Positions 37,357-46,599 are shown, numbered from the stretch's first letter. The stretch: 53,378 nt of DNA from Hydrogenophaga sp. (GCA_018993155.1 JAGKSX010000086.1:1-53378); one strand, 5' to 3'. Notes: generated from the letters alone by a model not told the origin. Translations and numbers: made by a program.

Positions 37357-38496
37357 TCAGGCGCCCAGCAGGTCGCCCGAGCGGAAAGGCGTCTCGCCAG
37401 CGATCTTGCCCACCTCGCCGCCCGAAACCACATAGCGTTCGCGCACGGCGGCGTACAGCACACCGGCCACCTCGGCGCGCACTTCGTGCACGCGGGCGGC
37501 CGCCGGGGCGGTGGGGTCGATGACCTCGGCCACCACGTCGCCCACCGCCAGGGTGGCGCCGGGCTGCACGAGAAAGACCAGCACACCGGGCACGGGTGAG
37601 CGCAGCGTCTGCGAGCCCGCCAGCGGCGTAGGCTGGCAGGCCAGGGGCGGCAGCGTGGCCGGCGCGCTGGCATGCAGGACCCCGGCGTGCGCCAGGAAGG
37701 CGAGGATGGCTTGCGCATCCTGGCGGGCGTGGTCGTGCGAGACATCGGCTTCGCCGCGCAGCTCCACCGTCGTGCTCGCGCAGGCCTGGGGCAGGGGGGC
37801 CTTGACGCCCGCGGCTTGCAAGCCGGCGACCAGTTGCCACCAGAGACCGGAGAGGCGTTCGTCGAACGGCCCGCCGCCCGATTCCTTCGCCAGCAGCACG
37901 GCCTGGCAGCCCAGCAGGCGCGCCAGCGGTTCGAAGGGCGGCCAGCAGGCCTCTTCGCTGTACAGGTGCATGACGGCCTCGGTGTCGCAATGCAGGTCCA
38001 GCACCAGGTCGGCGTCGTGCGAAAGCAGCAGCAGTTGCCGGCGCTGGCTGTCGATTTCGCTGGTCGCTTGCCACTGGTTCAGCCACTGGCCGACCAGCTG
38101 GCGCACGGTGGTCACATTGGCTTTTGCGTCCGCGCCCATGCGGGGGATGGCATCGGTCAGCACGGCGGCGGCCATGTCGGGGTAGTGCCGGTTGAAGTTC
38201 TGCGCGGTGTCGAACTCGAAGCGGCCCAGGGGCCGATGGTTCAGCCGCTGGCTCAGGCCGATCGGGTTGGCCGCCGGCACCAGAATCACCTCGCCCCGCA
38301 GCGGCCCGGCCTGCTCGGCGGCTTCCAGCTGCTGGCGCAGGTGGTGGGCGACCAGCATGCCGGGCAGTTCCTCGGCGTGCAGGCTGGCCTGGATGTAGAC
38401 CTTGGGCCGGGCGCCTGGCGTGCCGAAGTGGAATCCCACAAGGGTCTTCTGGCTGCCCAGGCTGGGACTCAGCAGGGGGTACTCGATGCGTTGCAT
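37357..38496 (-). CDS. aotO: AotO-like succinylglutamate desuccinylase/aspartoacylase family protein
   Basis: 379 residues. Zinc carboxypeptidase-like fold: ligands H40 and E43 in [14 protein letters not shown] and a third His at about 169 in [59 protein letters not shown] fits the AstE/ASPA superfamily. The C-terminal [31 protein letters not shown] resembles the biotinyl-lipoyl-like barrel found in family members. In P. aeruginosa aotO occupies the same position in the arginine/ornithine transporter operon, with no proven function. It lies between the HisM-type permease and the ATPase. Confidence 0.85.
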   Translation of the reverse strand: MQRIEYPLLSPSLGSQKTLVGFHFGTPGARPKVYIQASLHAEELPGMLVAHHLRQQLEAAEQAGPLRGEVILVPAANPIGLSQRLNHRPLGRFEFDTAQNFNRHYPDMAAAVLTDAIPRMGADAKANVTTVRQLVGQWLNQWQATSEIDSQRRQLLLLSHDADLVLDLHCDTEAVMHLYSEEACWPPFEPLARLLGCQAVLLAKESGGGPFDERLSGLWWQLVAGLQAAGVKAPLPQACASTTVELRGEADVSHDHARQDAQAILAFLAHAGVLHASAPATLPPLACQPTPLAGSQTLRSPVPGVLVFLVQPGATLAVGDVVAEVIDPTAPAAARVHEVRAEVAGVLYAAVRERYVVSGGEVGKIAGETPFRSGDLLGA

Positions 38497-38518
38497 GGGG
38501 CGACCTGGTTCTCGGCGC

Positions 38519-39232
38519 TCAATGCCCGCGCGGGGCCAGATGGGCCAGGAAACGCCTTTCGGCCAGCTTGAACATGCCCACCAGGCTGAACGTGATGGTG
38601 AGGTAGATCGCGGCCGCGAAGATGTAGGCCTCGAACGGCAGGTAGTAGTCGGAATAGATGCGGCTGGCGGCGGCGGTCACGTCCAGCATGGCCGGCACCG
38701 TGCTGGCCAGGCTGGTGGCGTGCAGCATCATCACCACCTCGTTGCTGTAGGCGGGCAGCGTGCGGCGCATGGCGCTGGGCAGGACGATGCGGCGCATGGC
38801 CATGGCCGGGCTCATGCCCATGGCCTGGGCGGCCTCGATCTCGCCCGCGGCGGTTTCGCGGATGGCGCCAGCCAGCATCTCGGCCGTGTAACCCGCCGTG
38901 TTCAGGCTGAACGCCAGCAGGGCGCAGAAGAACGGTTCCTTGAAATGCGTCCAGGGCCAGACGTCGTTCCAGCGCGCCTGGATCCAGTCCAGCTGGGCCA
39001 GACCGTAGTAGATGAGGTAGAGCTGGATCAGCAGCGGCGTGCCGCGGATCACATAGGTGTAGGCGCCGACGACCCAGCGCAGCGGCGCGATGGAACTGGT
39101 GAGGGCCAGCGCGAACAGCAGGGCGAGCACCGCACCCACGCCCAGCGAGGACAGCAGGAGCCACAGGGTGGTGATCAGGCCCTCGCCGTACATGGCGAGG
39201 TTGGCGGGCTGGAAGATGACTTCCCACTTCAT
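38519..39232 (-). CDS. aotM: Basic amino acid ABC permease (HisM/AotM type)
   Basis: 237 residues with five hydrophobic segments. Opens MKWEVIFQPANLAMYGEGLITTLWLLLSSLGVGAVLALLFAL; YVIRGTPLLIQLYLIYYGLAQLDW is the conserved RGTPLLVQ permease motif and EIEAAQAMGMSPAMAMRRIVLPSAMRRTLPAYSNEVVMMLHATSLAS contains the EAA loop that contacts the ATPase. It pairs with the HisQ-type permease 13 bp upstream to form the membrane channel of the transporter. Confidence 0.92.
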   Translation of the reverse strand: MKWEVIFQPANLAMYGEGLITTLWLLLSSLGVGAVLALLFALALTSSIAPLRWVVGAYTYVIRGTPLLIQLYLIYYGLAQLDWIQARWNDVWPWTHFKEPFFCALLAFSLNTAGYTAEMLAGAIRETAAGEIEAAQAMGMSPAMAMRRIVLPSAMRRTLPAYSNEVVMMLHATSLASTVPAMLDVTAAASRIYSDYYLPFEAYIFAAAIYLTITFSLVGMFKLAERRFLAHLAPRGH

Positions 39233-39245
39233 GTGCGGGTGTCCA

Positions 39246-39935
39246 TCAGGTGTGGGCGCGCTTCACGCCGAGGCTGAAGCGCCGTTCCAGCCGGCGCAGC
39301 GCCCAGAGCGACACCGAGGTGTAGATCAGGAACAGCGCGGCGGCGAACAGGAAGAAGGTGAAGGGCTCGCGGGTGGCCGCGCTGGCCTGCTTGGCCAGGT
39401 AGGTCATTTCCTTCAGGCCGATCAGGCTGATCAGCGCGGTGGCCTTGATCAGCACCAGCCAGTTGTTGGTGAAGCCGGGCAGGGCGTAGCGCACCATCTG
39501 AGGCGCGGTGATGCGCAGGAAGGTGCGCACCGGCCCCATGCCGAAGGCCCAGGCGGCTTCCATCTGGCCCTTCGGGATCGAAAGGATGGCGCCCCGGAAG
39601 GTCTCGGTCATGTAGGCCCCGTAGATGAACCCGATGGTGAGCACGCCCGCGAGGAAGGGATTGATGTCCACCGACCCCTTGCTGCCCGACGCAGCCAGCA
39701 GGTGGTTAAGACCGATGGTGCCGCCGTAGAAGATCAGCAGCATCAGCACCAGCTCGGGAATGCCCCGAACCAGCGTGGTGTAGACGGTGGCCAGCCCCAC
39801 CAGGAGGGGGCGGCCGGAGAGCTTGGCCACCGCGCCCAGCAGGCCCAGCAGGATGGCCACCAGCAAGGCGGCCAGGGAAACGCCCACCGTGAGGAGGGCG
39901 CCCTGCAGGATCGAGGCGAAATAGCCGGACAACAC
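39246..39935 (-). CDS. aotQ: Basic amino acid ABC permease (HisQ/AotQ type)
   Basis: 229 residues, five hydrophobic segments. MLSGYFASILQGALLTVGVSLAALLVAILLGLLGAV, then VYTTLVRGIPELVLMLLIFYGGTIGLNHLL (the RGIPELV motif of HisQ) and GQMEAAWAFGMGPVRTFLRITAPQMVRYALPGFTNNWLVLIKATALISLIGL with the EAA loop. It begins 9 bp after the binding-protein stop. With AotM it forms a heterodimeric channel for arginine/ornithine/histidine-type substrates. Confidence 0.92.
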   Translation of the reverse strand: MLSGYFASILQGALLTVGVSLAALLVAILLGLLGAVAKLSGRPLLVGLATVYTTLVRGIPELVLMLLIFYGGTIGLNHLLAASGSKGSVDINPFLAGVLTIGFIYGAYMTETFRGAILSIPKGQMEAAWAFGMGPVRTFLRITAPQMVRYALPGFTNNWLVLIKATALISLIGLKEMTYLAKQASAATREPFTFFLFAAALFLIYTSVSLWALRRLERRFSLGVKRAHT

Positions 39936-39944
39936 GGGGACGGC

Positions 39945-40790
39945 TTAGTTGCCGTACACGTCGAAGTCGAAGTACTTCTTGGCGACCGTGTCGTAGACGC
40001 CGTTGGAGCGGATGGCCTTGATGGCCGCGTTGAGTTCGTCCTTGAGCGCGGTTTCGCCCTTGCGCAGCGCCACGCCCACGCCGGTGCCGTAGTACTTGGG
40101 CTCGTTCAGCACCGGGCCGACGAAGCCGTAACCCGCGCCTTCGGGCTTGCGCAGGAAACCGCCATTGACTTCCACCTGGTCGGCCACGGTGCCATCCAGG
40201 CGGCCGGACTTGATGTCCAGGTAGACCTGGTCCTGGGCTTCGTAGGGAACGATGCTCACGCCAGCGGGCTTGAGTTCACCCATGGCGTACTTCTCTTGCG
40301 TGCTGCCTTTGAGCACGCCGATCTTCTTGCCCTTGAGCGACGCCGGGTCGGTGTAGGCCGTGCCGGTCTTGACCACGATGCGGCTGGGGGTGAAGTAATA
40401 CTTGTCCGTGAAGTCCACGACCTGCAGGCGCTCCTCGGTGATGGACATGGAGCTGATGATCGCGTCGTACTTCTTGGCTTGCAGTCCGGGGATCATGCTG
40501 TCCCACACCTGCTCGACGTACACGCACTTGCGCTTGATCTGGTTGCACAGGGCTTCGGCAATGTCCACGTCGAAGCCGGTGGGCTTGCCGTCGGCGGTCT
40601 TGAAGGTGAAGGGTTCGTAGGTCGGGTCGATCGCCACCTTGAGTTCCGGCATCTCAGCCGGGGCGGGAGCGGCGGCGGGTGCCGCAGCGGGAGCAGCCGG
40701 GGCGGCTTCGGGCGCCGGCGTTTCGGATTTTCCGCAACCAACCAAGGCGGCGGCGCCAATCAGGCTCAGGGAAAGGAAGAGGTTCTTCAT
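39945..40790 (-). CDS. aotJ: Basic amino acid-binding lipoprotein (HisJ/AotJ type)
   Basis: 281 residues from the ATG at 40790. Signal sequence MKNLFLSLSLIGAAALVGC with a lipobox cysteine at residue 19, then a Pro/Ala linker of about 35 residues and the SBP_bac_3 domain: LKVAIDPTYEPFTFKTADGKPTGFDVDIAEALCNQIKRKC, WDSMIPGLQAKKYDAIISSMSITEERLQVVDFTDKYYFTPSRIVVK and DGTVADQVEVNG. The lipid anchor is unusual for a Gram-negative HisJ-type protein, which is normally free in the periplasm. First gene of the operon. The specific ligand (arginine, ornithine, histidine, octopine-like) is not decidable. Confidence 0.92.
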   Translation of the reverse strand: MKNLFLSLSLIGAAALVGCGKSETPAPEAAPAAPAAAPAAAPAPAEMPELKVAIDPTYEPFTFKTADGKPTGFDVDIAEALCNQIKRKCVYVEQVWDSMIPGLQAKKYDAIISSMSITEERLQVVDFTDKYYFTPSRIVVKTGTAYTDPASLKGKKIGVLKGSTQEKYAMGELKPAGVSIVPYEAQDQVYLDIKSGRLDGTVADQVEVNGGFLRKPEGAGYGFVGPVLNEPKYYGTGVGVALRKGETALKDELNAAIKAIRSNGVYDTVAKKYFDFDVYGN

Positions 40791-40970
40791 GAAATGTCTT
40801 TCGTTTGAACGCCGCTGAATGCGGCAGTGACGGGCTTTCACATTGTAAATCTGGGCCCTTCAGCAGACGGACGGGGGATCCCGGTGTTTCCCCGTATAGC
40901 CATAGCAACAACCGCGCCGGCCCGTGTTGGTGCATCCAGGTACCGCGTCAGCGCGCATTTTGTTTTTACA

Positions 40971-40989
40971 AATAAGAATCAATCGCATT
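40971..40989 (+). promoter_or_regulatory. Fur box upstream of hemP
   Basis: AATAAGAATCAATCGCATT matches 14 of 19 positions of a typical Fur-box form (AATGATAATCATTATCATT). It ends 43 bp before the hemP ATG and overlaps possible promoter elements (TTTACA at 40965-40970, TACACT at 40997-41002), as expected for iron repression. Confidence 0.6.
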
Positions 40990-41032
40990 TATGCGGTACA
41001 CTGCATGCACTGACTTATCAGGAGCCGATGCC

Positions 41033-41269
41033 ATGCAGACCTTGTCGATCACCCGTCCGCTGTTGCGCGTGCCACGACGTGCTGCCGCCGTGTCCGCTGT
41101 CGATGCGGATGAGGCCCAGGCCATGGTGGCGCCAGACGGGGTGGAGGGGATGTCGAGCATCGACAGCCTGCAGTTGCTGCAGGGTGGCAGGTGCGTGCAG
41201 ATCGCGCACAACGGATCGATGTACAAGCTGCAATCCACCAAGCTGGGCAAGCTGATCCTGACCAAATAG
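41033..41269 (+). CDS. hemP: Hemin uptake protein HemP
   Basis: 78 residues from the ATG at 41033 (MQTLSITRPLL) with GGAG upstream. The last 35 residues, IDSLQLLQGGRCVQIAHNGSMYKLQSTKLGKLILTK, match the short HemP/HmuP family (SxxLLxGxxxVxIxHxGxxYxLxxTxxGKLILTK). In Burkholderia and Bradyrhizobium this protein is needed for expression of haem receptor genes. A Fur box precedes it. Unusually, no TonB-dependent haem receptor or haem transporter follows; the next gene is an acyl-CoA ligase. Confidence 0.88.
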   Translation: MQTLSITRPLLRVPRRAAAVSAVDADEAQAMVAPDGVEGMSSIDSLQLLQGGRCVQIAHNGSMYKLQSTKLGKLILTK

Positions 41270-41411
41270 CTTTTTTCGTGGGGCGACCCTGGGGCCTGGT
41301 TCTCAGGTGTCGTTTTTGCTAGCCATCGGTGATGCCGGCCAGCCATGCATTTTTTCCCCCGCTGAGTTCAAGCAGAATCCGGATGTCCCGCCCCAAGACA
41401 TCCGAGGAACC

Positions 41412-43118
41412 ATGACAGATTCCACTGCTTCCTTTCTGGCTGCGCGCGATTTCCTGCTCACCCATCGACTGGACTACGAGCGCGCCTACCGCAACTTCCA
41501 GTGGCCCGTGCTGGGCGAGTTCAACTGGGCGCTGGACCACTTCGACACCCTGGCGCGCGGCAACGGCGCGACCGCGCTGCACATCGTGAGCGACGACGGC
41601 ACCGAGGTGAAACGGTCCTTCTCCCAGATGGCCGAGCGCTCCTCGCAGGTGGCCAACCACCTGCGCGCCATCGGCGTGAAGCGGGGCGACCGCGTCCTGC
41701 TCATGCTTGGCAACGAGCTGGCCCTGTGGGAGGTGATGCTCGCGGCAATGAAGCTGGGCGCCGTGCTGATCCCGGCCACTGCCTTGCTGACCGCCGACGA
41801 CCTGCGCGACCGGCTGGAGCGCGGCCAGGTGCGGCACGTGGTCGCGGCCAGCGCCCAGACGGGCAAGTTCGACGGCCTGGCGGGCGACTACACGCGCATC
41901 AGCGTGGGCGAGGGCGTGCCGGGCTGGCTGCGCTTCGAGGACGCGGCGGCCGCGACCACGGCCTTTGCGCCCGATGGTCCCACGCGCGCGACCGACCCGC
42001 TGCTGCTGTACTTCACCTCAGGCACCACGTCCAAGCCCAAGCTGGTGCTGCACACGCACCAGAGTTACCCCGTCGGGCACCTGTCCACCATGTACTGGAT
42101 CGGGCTGCTGCCGGGCGACGTGCACCTGAACATCTCGTCGCCGGGCTGGGCCAAGCACGCCTGGAGCTGCTTCTTCGCGCCCTGGAACGCCGGGGCCTGC
42201 ATCTTCATCTACAACTGCGCGCGCTTTGACGCGTCCGGCCTGCTGTCCGTGCTGGAACGCCACCACGTGACCAGCCTGTGCGCGCCGCCCACGGTGTGGC
42301 GCATGCTGATCCAGGAAGACCTGGCGGCGCGGCGCGAGCGCCTGAGCCTGCGCGAACTCATCGGCGCCGGTGAGCCGCTCAACCCCGAGATCATCGAACA
42401 GGTGCGCGCCGCCTGGGGCCTGGACCTGCGCGACGGCTACGGCCAGACGGAAACCACGGCGCAGGTGGGCAACCCGCCCGGCCAGTTGCTCAAGCCGGGT
42501 TCCATGGGGCGGCCTCTGCCTGGCTACCGCATCGAGCTGCTCGACGTGGATGGACAAGCCGCGAGCGAAGGCGAGGTGTCGCTGCCGCTGGTGCAGCGAC
42601 CGCTGGGCCTGATGGCGGGCTACCAGGGCAGCGAGTCGCAGAACAGCAGCGCGATGCGCGACGGCCACTACCACACGGGCGACATCGCCCAGCGCGATGC
42701 CGACGGCTACATCACCTTCGTGGGCCGCGCCGACGACGTGTTCAAGGCCTCGGACTACCGCATCAGCCCCTTCGAGCTGGAAAGCGCCTTGATGGAGCAC
42801 GAGGCGGTGATGGAGGTGGCCGTGGTGCCCAGCCCCGATCCGGTGCGCCTCGCGGTGCCCAAGGCCTACCTGATCCTGCGGCCCGGGGTGGTGGCCAGCC
42901 CGGAACTGGCGCAAGCCATTTTCGCGTTCTCGCGCAAGCACCTTGCGCCGTACAAGCGCATCCGGCGGCTCGAGTTCGTTCAGGAACTGCCCAAGACCGT
43001 GTCGGGCAAGATCCGGCGCGTGCAGTTGCGGACCGAAGAGGCGCAGCGGGTGACCGCCGGCCTGCGGGGTGAACGGGTGTTCCAGGAAGACGACTTTCCG
43101 GCACGAGAGGCGCGCTGA
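41412..43118 (+). CDS. AMP-dependent acyl-CoA synthetase (ANL superfamily)
   Basis: 568 residues from the ATG at 41412 (MTDSTASFLAARDFLLTHR). Adenylation motifs in order: A3 LLYFTSGTTSKPKLVLHTH, A5 LRDGYGQTETT, A7 HYHTGDIAQRDADGYITFVGRADDVFKASDYRISPFELESAL (A7-A8), and A10 LPKTVSGKIRR with the catalytic Lys. Closest in style to the acetyl-/medium-chain acyl-CoA ligases; the P-loop has Ser where Gly is usual (TTSKPK). It activates a carboxylic acid with ATP and CoA; the substrate is unknown. The opening LDYERAYRNFQWPVLGEFNWALDHFD supports this start. Confidence 0.9.
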   Translation: MTDSTASFLAARDFLLTHRLDYERAYRNFQWPVLGEFNWALDHFDTLARGNGATALHIVSDDGTEVKRSFSQMAERSSQVANHLRAIGVKRGDRVLLMLGNELALWEVMLAAMKLGAVLIPATALLTADDLRDRLERGQVRHVVAASAQTGKFDGLAGDYTRISVGEGVPGWLRFEDAAAATTAFAPDGPTRATDPLLLYFTSGTTSKPKLVLHTHQSYPVGHLSTMYWIGLLPGDVHLNISSPGWAKHAWSCFFAPWNAGACIFIYNCARFDASGLLSVLERHHVTSLCAPPTVWRMLIQEDLAARRERLSLRELIGAGEPLNPEIIEQVRAAWGLDLRDGYGQTETTAQVGNPPGQLLKPGSMGRPLPGYRIELLDVDGQAASEGEVSLPLVQRPLGLMAGYQGSESQNSSAMRDGHYHTGDIAQRDADGYITFVGRADDVFKASDYRISPFELESALMEHEAVMEVAVVPSPDPVRLAVPKAYLILRPGVVASPELAQAIFAFSRKHLAPYKRIRRLEFVQELPKTVSGKIRRVQLRTEEAQRVTAGLRGERVFQEDDFPAREAR

Positions 43119-43121
43119 TAC

Positions 43122-43478
43122 TCAAGGCCGGCCCGCGTGGGTCGGTCGCAGGTGGAGGTCGGTCGTGGCGTTCTGCTCCAGCACCACCGTGTAGCTGTGG
43201 CGGTTCTCGCCGGTCAGCGCGGTGACGTGGTAAGTCCCGGTCGGCAGCACCATGTCGATGAGCGGCGCGCCCGCATGGCTGAGGGTGAGCAAGCGCCGCC
43301 CCGGCAGATCGCGGATCTCCAGCTGGGGCAGGCCGGGGTCGGTTCGCGGCGTGCCCCGCACCCGCGCCAGCACGTGCCGCCACAGCACTGGCATGGACCA
43401 GCGCGCCTCGTCGGCAAAGGCGTGAATCCGCAGCCTCGACCGGGTGTCCTGGCTGGTTGCAAGGGTGTCGGCATCCAT
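43122..43478 (-). CDS. Small protein with carboxypeptidase-regulatory-like beta-sandwich character
   Basis: 118 residues from the ATG at 43478 (MDADTLATSQDTRSRLRIHAFADEARWSMPVLWRHVLARVRG). The second half, LPQLEIRDLPGRRLLTLSHAGAPLIDMVLPTGTYHVTALTGENRHSYTVVLEQNATTDLHLRP, reads like a seven-stranded prealbumin-type or CarboxypepD_reg-like sandwich. No export signal. Function unknown. Longer frames upstream are antisense-like and were not used. It lies between the ligase and the sensor kinase, convergent with the ligase by 3 bp. Confidence 0.55.
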   Translation of the reverse strand: MDADTLATSQDTRSRLRIHAFADEARWSMPVLWRHVLARVRGTPRTDPGLPQLEIRDLPGRRLLTLSHAGAPLIDMVLPTGTYHVTALTGENRHSYTVVLEQNATTDLHLRPTHAGRP

Positions 43479-43591
43479 CGTGGCCGCATCTTGGTCTTCT
43501 GGCCGCCGCGCCGTGTGTCGTGCCCAGGGCGCCTGTGTTCCATCTGACACAAAGGCCGGCGCACCGTCGACGCGCCACTCCCGCGGGCCGC

Positions 43592-45658
43592 TCAGGGGAT
43601 CAGCTCGGCCAGGGTGCGCGCAAGTTCGTCGCGCCGCAGGGGTTTCATCAGCACGCGGCTCACGCCGGCATCGCTGGCGCGGCGGGCCAGCAGCGCACCA
43701 CCGTAGCCGCTCACCAGCACCACCGGCAGTGGCAGCGCACGCTCGCGCAAGGCCTGGGCGAGCTGGGTGCCGCTGAGGCCGGGCATCAGTTCGTCGGTGA
43801 TCACGGCGGCAAACCGCTGCGGTGCCTCGGTCACCGCCTGCAGCGCGGCGCTGGCGTCGGCCAGGCACACAGGCTCATAACCCAGGCCCGTCAGCATCTC
43901 CCGGGCCAGGGCCAGCAACGCCGGCTCATCGTCCACCACCAGCAGGCGTTGGCCGGTGCCCCCGGGCACCGCCGCGGGCACCGCCGACGGGTCAGGAAGT
44001 GGGTCGGTGCACTCGGGAAAGTACAGGTCGAAGCGGGCGCCCTGGCCCGGATGGCTGTCGACGTCGATGCCGCCGCCGAACTCCGCCACCACGCCAAACA
44101 CCACCGCCAGGCCAAGGCCCGTTCCGGTGTGTGTGCCGCTCGCAGAGAAGAACGGCTCGAACAGGTGCTCCATGACCTCCGGGGTGATGCCGACACCCTG
44201 GTCGGCCACGCTCAACATCAGGTAGTCGCCTGCCGGCAACGGCGAGTGGGACAGCACCTGGGGCGTGGTGACCTGCCGGCGCTCGAGTTGGACACTGAGC
44301 ATGCCGCCATCGGGCATGGCCTGCATGGCGTTGGTGCACAGGTTCATGACCGCCTCGAAGACCTGCGTCGCGTCGCCGCGCAGCCGCGCGCCGGGCGCGG
44401 CGAGCATCCGTTCCAGCACCACCCCCGGGCGCAGCGAGGCGGTCAGCAGCGTCAGCACCTCCTCGACCACCGGTTCGAGCTCGAAGACGGCCGAGGTGCG
44501 CGCGCCGCCCCGGCTGAACGAGAGGATGCGTTCGATCAGCAACCGGCCGCGCTGGGCGGCCTGCAGCACCTTGCCCAGGTGCCGGGCCTGGTCGCTGCCG
44601 GGCGCGGCGGCGTCCTGCGCCATTTCCCCGTACCCGACGATGCCGGCCAGCACGTTGTTGAAGTCGTGCGAGACGCCGCCGGCCAGGGCGCCCAGGGCCT
44701 CGAGCCGGCTGGTGCGGGCCAGTTGCACCTGAAGGGCCTGTTGTGCCGCCAGCCGCTGCCGTTCGGACCGCGTCACGAAGTGCACCGCCGCCGCCATGGT
44801 GACCAGCAGGAAGGCCAGCGCGGCGATGGCCAGCTGCAGCGCGCCACGCCAGCCTTGAAGCACGGCGGCGAGTTCCCGGGACACCACGACATCCAGGCCG
44901 TAGCGCGGCACCCGGTGCGAACCGACCAGGTGCTCGCTGCCGTCGCTGAAGCGCTGCATGACCAGGCGAGGGCGCTGCGCCATTCCGGCCTCATCGGCCC
45001 GCAGCAGCCCGACGTTGACCCCCGCGAGCAGTGCGCCATCGCGGCGGAAGATGGCCATGCGCGCATCGGCCGCGGGCAGGGCCACGCCAAAGGCGCCCAG
45101 CAATTGGTTGGCCGGCATGGCGGCGACGATCCAGCCACCCGGGTGGCCGTGCACGGCGCCCACGCGAAACGCCAGTGCGACCTGCGCCTGCGCCTCCCCG
45201 ACCGGCACGAAGGGCTGGCTCAGGGCAGCGGTCCCCTCGGCGAGCGAGTCCAGCCGTGGCAGGAAGGTCTGCAGGTCCGGCGGGGCCGTGGCCTCGGACG
45301 AGGCGATCGGTGCCTGGTCCTTGTCCAGCAGCCAGAGCGTGGTCACCAGCGGCATCAGGGCGGCGCGCGTCTGCAGCGCCTGGACCGTCTGGCTGTCCGC
45401 TGTGGGCAGCCGCCGCCGGCCGAGTTCCAGGGCCAGTGCCTGCAAACCCTCTTCGGCGCCCTGCAAGCCGCGATCGAGTTCGTCGGTCAGCGCCAGGGAG
45501 AGCAGGGCCATTTCCCGCCCCTGGCTCTCCAGTGCGCTGCGGTGCAACTGCCAGAGCGCCAGCGAGGTGACCGCCACAAGCAGCAACCACAGCGCCAGTG
45601 CGAACAGCCACGGGAGGCCCGAGGCTCGCGGTCGGAAGGTGGTGGCCCCTGTGCGCAT
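43592..45658 (-). CDS. Hybrid sensor histidine kinase with C-terminal receiver
   Basis: 688 residues. Two membrane segments (about 15-37 and 275-295) flank a periplasmic sensor of the Cache-like type. Kinase core: H-box GGVSHDFNNVLAGIVGYG, N-box NLCTNAMQAMPDGG, G1 VADQGVGI, F-box LFEPFFSA and G2 GTGLGLAVVFG. A receiver domain follows (LLVVDDEPALLALAREML, phospho-acceptor Asp in VITDELMPG, Lys in VLMKPL). The signal is unknown. It is divergent from an OmpR-type regulator across 64 bp, and they probably form one phosphorelay system. Confidence 0.92.
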   Translation of the reverse strand: MRTGATTFRPRASGLPWLFALALWLLLVAVTSLALWQLHRSALESQGREMALLSLALTDELDRGLQGAEEGLQALALELGRRRLPTADSQTVQALQTRAALMPLVTTLWLLDKDQAPIASSEATAPPDLQTFLPRLDSLAEGTAALSQPFVPVGEAQAQVALAFRVGAVHGHPGGWIVAAMPANQLLGAFGVALPAADARMAIFRRDGALLAGVNVGLLRADEAGMAQRPRLVMQRFSDGSEHLVGSHRVPRYGLDVVVSRELAAVLQGWRGALQLAIAALAFLLVTMAAAVHFVTRSERQRLAAQQALQVQLARTSRLEALGALAGGVSHDFNNVLAGIVGYGEMAQDAAAPGSDQARHLGKVLQAAQRGRLLIERILSFSRGGARTSAVFELEPVVEEVLTLLTASLRPGVVLERMLAAPGARLRGDATQVFEAVMNLCTNAMQAMPDGGMLSVQLERRQVTTPQVLSHSPLPAGDYLMLSVADQGVGITPEVMEHLFEPFFSASGTHTGTGLGLAVVFGVVAEFGGGIDVDSHPGQGARFDLYFPECTDPLPDPSAVPAAVPGGTGQRLLVVDDEPALLALAREMLTGLGYEPVCLADASAALQAVTEAPQRFAAVITDELMPGLSGTQLAQALRERALPLPVVLVSGYGGALLARRASDAGVSRVLMKPLRRDELARTLAELIP

Positions 45659-45722
45659 GGGTGTCCAGTATGCGCCGCCGCGTGTCCTGAGCGGTGGCTT
45701 GCGCTACATTGGGCGCCACACG

Positions 45723-46454
45723 ATGAGCACCACCACCGTTCCCCACATTCTCGTGATCGACGACGACGCGGACGTGCGCGACCTGGTGGTCGAGTACCTC
45801 GGCAAGAACGACATGCGCGTGAGCGCCGGGTGCTCCGGCGCGGAGATGTTCGCGCTGTTCGACCGCGAGGCCATCGACCTCGTGCTGCTGGACCTCAAGC
45901 TGCCGGGAGAGGACGGCATGCTGCTGGCCCGCGCCTTGCGCGAGCGGGCCACCGTGCCCATCGTGCTGCTGACCGGGCGCAGCGAGGAGGCCGATCGCGT
46001 GATGGGCCTGGAGCTGGGTGCGGACGACTACGTCACCAAGCCGTTCAGCCCACGCGAGCTGCTCGCCCGCGTGCGCGCGGTGCTGCGCCGCTACCAGGTA
46101 CAGGCCACGCTGCCCGAGCGCGACAACACGCGGCGGGCCTACCGCTTTTCCGGCTGGGAGCTGAACCTGCGCACCCGCCGCCTGGTATCGCCGGTGGGCC
46201 AGTCGGTGGAACTGTCCAACGGCGAATTCAGCCTGCTCAACGCGCTGTGCCGGGCGCCCCGGCGCGTGCTGAGCCGCGACCAGTTGTTGTCGATGTCGCG
46301 CCTGCATGAGGCCGAGGTCTATGACCGCACGATCGACGTGCAGATCCGCCGCCTGCGCCTCAAGATCGAGCGCGACGCCACCAACCCCACGCTGATCCTC
46401 ACCGAGCGCGGCGCGGGCTACCTGCTGGCCAGCGAGGTCGAGACGCTGTTCTGA
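45723..46454 (+). CDS. OmpR/PhoB-family response regulator
   Basis: 243 residues from the ATG at 45723. Receiver: ILVIDDDADVRDLVVEYLG with acidic pocket, phospho-Asp in VLLDLKLPGEDG (about 57), Thr/Ser switch in IVLLTGRS and Lys in VTKPFSPREL. C-terminal winged helix: LRTRRLVSPVGQSVELSNGEFSLLNALCRAPRRVLSRDQLLSMSRLHEAEVYDRTIDVQIRRLRLKIERDATNPTLILTERGAGYLL. Likely partner of the divergent hybrid kinase. No target operator could be derived from the window. Confidence 0.93.
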   Translation: MSTTTVPHILVIDDDADVRDLVVEYLGKNDMRVSAGCSGAEMFALFDREAIDLVLLDLKLPGEDGMLLARALRERATVPIVLLTGRSEEADRVMGLELGADDYVTKPFSPRELLARVRAVLRRYQVQATLPERDNTRRAYRFSGWELNLRTRRLVSPVGQSVELSNGEFSLLNALCRAPRRVLSRDQLLSMSRLHEAEVYDRTIDVQIRRLRLKIERDATNPTLILTERGAGYLLASEVETLF

Positions 46455-46455
46455 T

Positions 46456-46599
46456 TCACGCGGGTGCGTCGTCGTCGCAGGGACAGAGGAACCCTCCGGG
46501 CCAGTGCGCCGGCAGGCCCGGGTTGCCGGTGCCCGCAGGCACCGAGGTGGGCGAGCAGCCCAGTTGGGTGCAGATGCCCACCGCCACGAAGAACTCGGG
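46456..46599 (-). pseudogene. Relic of a Rieske iron-sulphur protein gene (petA fragment)
   Basis: The minus-strand frame reads PEFFVAVGICTQLGCSPTSVPAGTGNPGLPAHWPGGFLCPCDDDAPA and then stops. This matches the cluster-binding region of ubiquinol-cytochrome c reductase Rieske subunits (VAVGICTHLGCSP ... WPGGFLCPCHGS). Both His ligands are gone: CTHLGC has become CTQLGC and CPCHGS has become CPCDDD before an early stop. The N-terminal membrane anchor and the rest of the fold are missing and there is no ribosome-binding site. It lies in the convergent-looking gap between the response regulator and the cardiolipin synthase. A small Cys4 protein is a less likely alternative. Confidence 0.65.
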
